Shown here: positions 6,660 through 7,389 of the stretch, piece by piece
How the letters are laid out: every line of letters begins with the position of its first letter
Position numbering within the stretch: the stretch's first letter is position 1
Source: Sphingomonadales bacterium
Lineage (GTDB): Bacteria > Pseudomonadota > Alphaproteobacteria > Sphingomonadales > Sphingomonadaceae
Assembly: GCA_027489295.1 (NCBI GenBank)
Contig: JAIYAA010000146.1
Location: 1 to 7,389, forward strand
Length of the DNA: 7,389 nt
Reading direction: 5' to 3'
Made by a program: the position numbers and the translations under genes
The notes under the pieces: model-generated
Told to the model about the DNA's origin: nothing
The model's database searches: none
The model's input: the letters and a program-made list of their open reading frames with translations, nothing else

Positions 6660-7389
6660 AACGCTACCTCCCCGCTCTTGGCCGCAGCGCTGCAACGATC
6701 GTCATCGTGATCGTCGCGGCCTTCGTCGCATGGTGGCTGTGGCAGCATTATGCGCGCAGCCCCTGGACGCGCGACGGCCGGGTACGCGCCGATGTGGTAC
6801 GCGTGACCCCGGACATTGGCGGGCTGGTGACGGCGGTCGCGGTGCACGACAACCAGCAGGTGAAGGCGGGCGACCTGCTCTTCGTGATCGACCAGCCGCG
6901 CTATTCCCTCGCCCTCGCCCAGGCGCGGGCCAGCGTGGAAAGCGCCCGCGCGACGCTCAACCAGGCGCAGCGCGAGGCCCGGCGCGACCTGGCGCTCGGC
7001 AACCTCGTCGCCGCCGAGACGCATGAGCAGAACGTCGCCCGCGCCGCCACCGCCCAGGCCGCGCTGACCCAGGCGCTCACCGCCGTGGAAAGCGCCGAGC
7101 TGAACGTTTCGCGCACCCGGGTGAAGGCGTCGGTCAACGGCACCGTGACCAACCTGGATCTGCATCCGGGCGATTATGTCGCTGCCGGCACGCAGGCAAT
7201 GGCGCTGGTCGATGCCGACAGCATCCGCGTAGAGGGCTATTTCGAGGAAACCAAGCTGCCCAGCATCCGCATCGGCGCGCCGGTGACGGTGGAGCTGATG
7301 GGCGAGCCGCGGCTGCTGCACGGGGTGGTGGAAAGCATCGCCGCCGGCATCAACGACACCACGCGCAGCAATGCCGGCAACCTGCTGCC
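6656..7389 (+). CDS. HlyD-family periplasmic adaptor of efflux pump (AaeA-like), 3'-partial
   Basis: The frame is open from ATG 6656 to the window's end, giving 244 complete codons of an expected 280-310. An N-terminal membrane anchor (about residues 11-30) is followed by SPWTRDGRVRADVVRVTPDI, closely matching the start of the AaeA/EmrA periplasmic domain. The first lipoyl half is GLVTAVAVHDNQQVKAGDLL. A short helical hairpin (about 82-155, rich in Ala, Gln, Arg and Glu) and the second lipoyl half RVKASVNGTVTNLDLHPGDY follow. The beta-barrel begins with VEGYFEETKLPSIRIGAPV, whose F-E-E-T-K-L motif is characteristic of AaeA-like adaptors. It would link the FUSC transporter to an outer-membrane channel across the periplasm. 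The short hairpin suits AaeA better than the longer EmrA. The start overlaps the DUF1656 stop as ATGA, and its Shine-Dalgarno sequence is weak. Only the C-terminal end lies beyond the window. Confidence 0.93.
   Translation, partial: MKRYLPALGRSAATIVIVIVAAFVAWWLWQHYARSPWTRDGRVRADVVRVTPDIGGLVTAVAVHDNQQVKAGDLLFVIDQPRYSLALAQARASVESARATLNQAQREARRDLALGNLVAAETHEQNVARAATAQAALTQALTAVESAELNVSRTRVKASVNGTVTNLDLHPGDYVAAGTQAMALVDADSIRVEGYFEETKLPSIRIGAPVTVELMGEPRLLHGVVESIAAGINDTTRSNAGNLL

Noticed and set aside
6227..7321. Open reading frame of 364 codons on the minus strand across the DUF1656 and HlyD genes
   Set aside because: It is a shadow of three real overlapping genes. It has no recognisable domain, and it crosses their boundaries, as an antisense artefact would.
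1..7389. Search for CRISPR arrays, tRNA or rRNA genes, insertion-sequence ends and a cobalamin riboswitch
   Set aside because: No regularly spaced repeats, RNA-gene signatures, transposase motifs or conserved B12-box-like segment could be recognised on reading. A covariance-model scan was not possible.

Overview
The window is very GC-rich, densely coding, and has every supported gene on the + strand. Base composition, codon use and the style of the cobalamin proteins suggest an alphaproteobacterium, most likely a sphingomonad. That placement is inferred from general style, not from a diagnostic marker gene.

Left half (1-3668): the end of a tightly packed late-cobalamin operon. In order it holds cobC (threonine-phosphate decarboxylase, 5' end outside the window), cbiB (adenosylcobinamide-phosphate synthase; called cobD in the aerobic nomenclature), cobQ (cobyric acid synthase) and cobU/cobP (adenosylcobinamide kinase / guanylyltransferase). 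Each gene overlaps the next by 4 to 13 bases. Together they amidate the corrin ring to cobyric acid, make and attach the aminopropanol arm, and activate the product as the GDP derivative. No corrin-ring-building gene and no cobalamin riboswitch is visible here.

Middle (3669-3952): a 284-base gap with no intact gene. No strong terminator is apparent after cobU. Its right half contains a short reading frame that resembles the C-terminal part of a TetR-family regulator and is probably a relic. It ends in a TTGACG box followed by a 22-base near-perfect palindrome just before the next start codon.

Right half (3953-7389): an aromatic-acid/drug efflux cassette of the AaeB/AaeX/AaeA type. It contains a MarR-family regulator, a 681-residue FUSC-family transporter, a 71-residue DUF1656 two-helix protein with a GTG start, and a HlyD-family periplasmic adaptor that runs off the right edge. 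All four genes are joined by 4-base ATGA or GTGA overlaps and probably form one transcript, autoregulated by the MarR protein at the palindrome. An outer-membrane channel is expected but is not in the window.

Overall this is an ordinary biosynthetic operon beside a recognisable efflux cassette. The intergenic junction, with its operator and possible regulator relic, is the part most worth a second look. I found no convincing new biological system.
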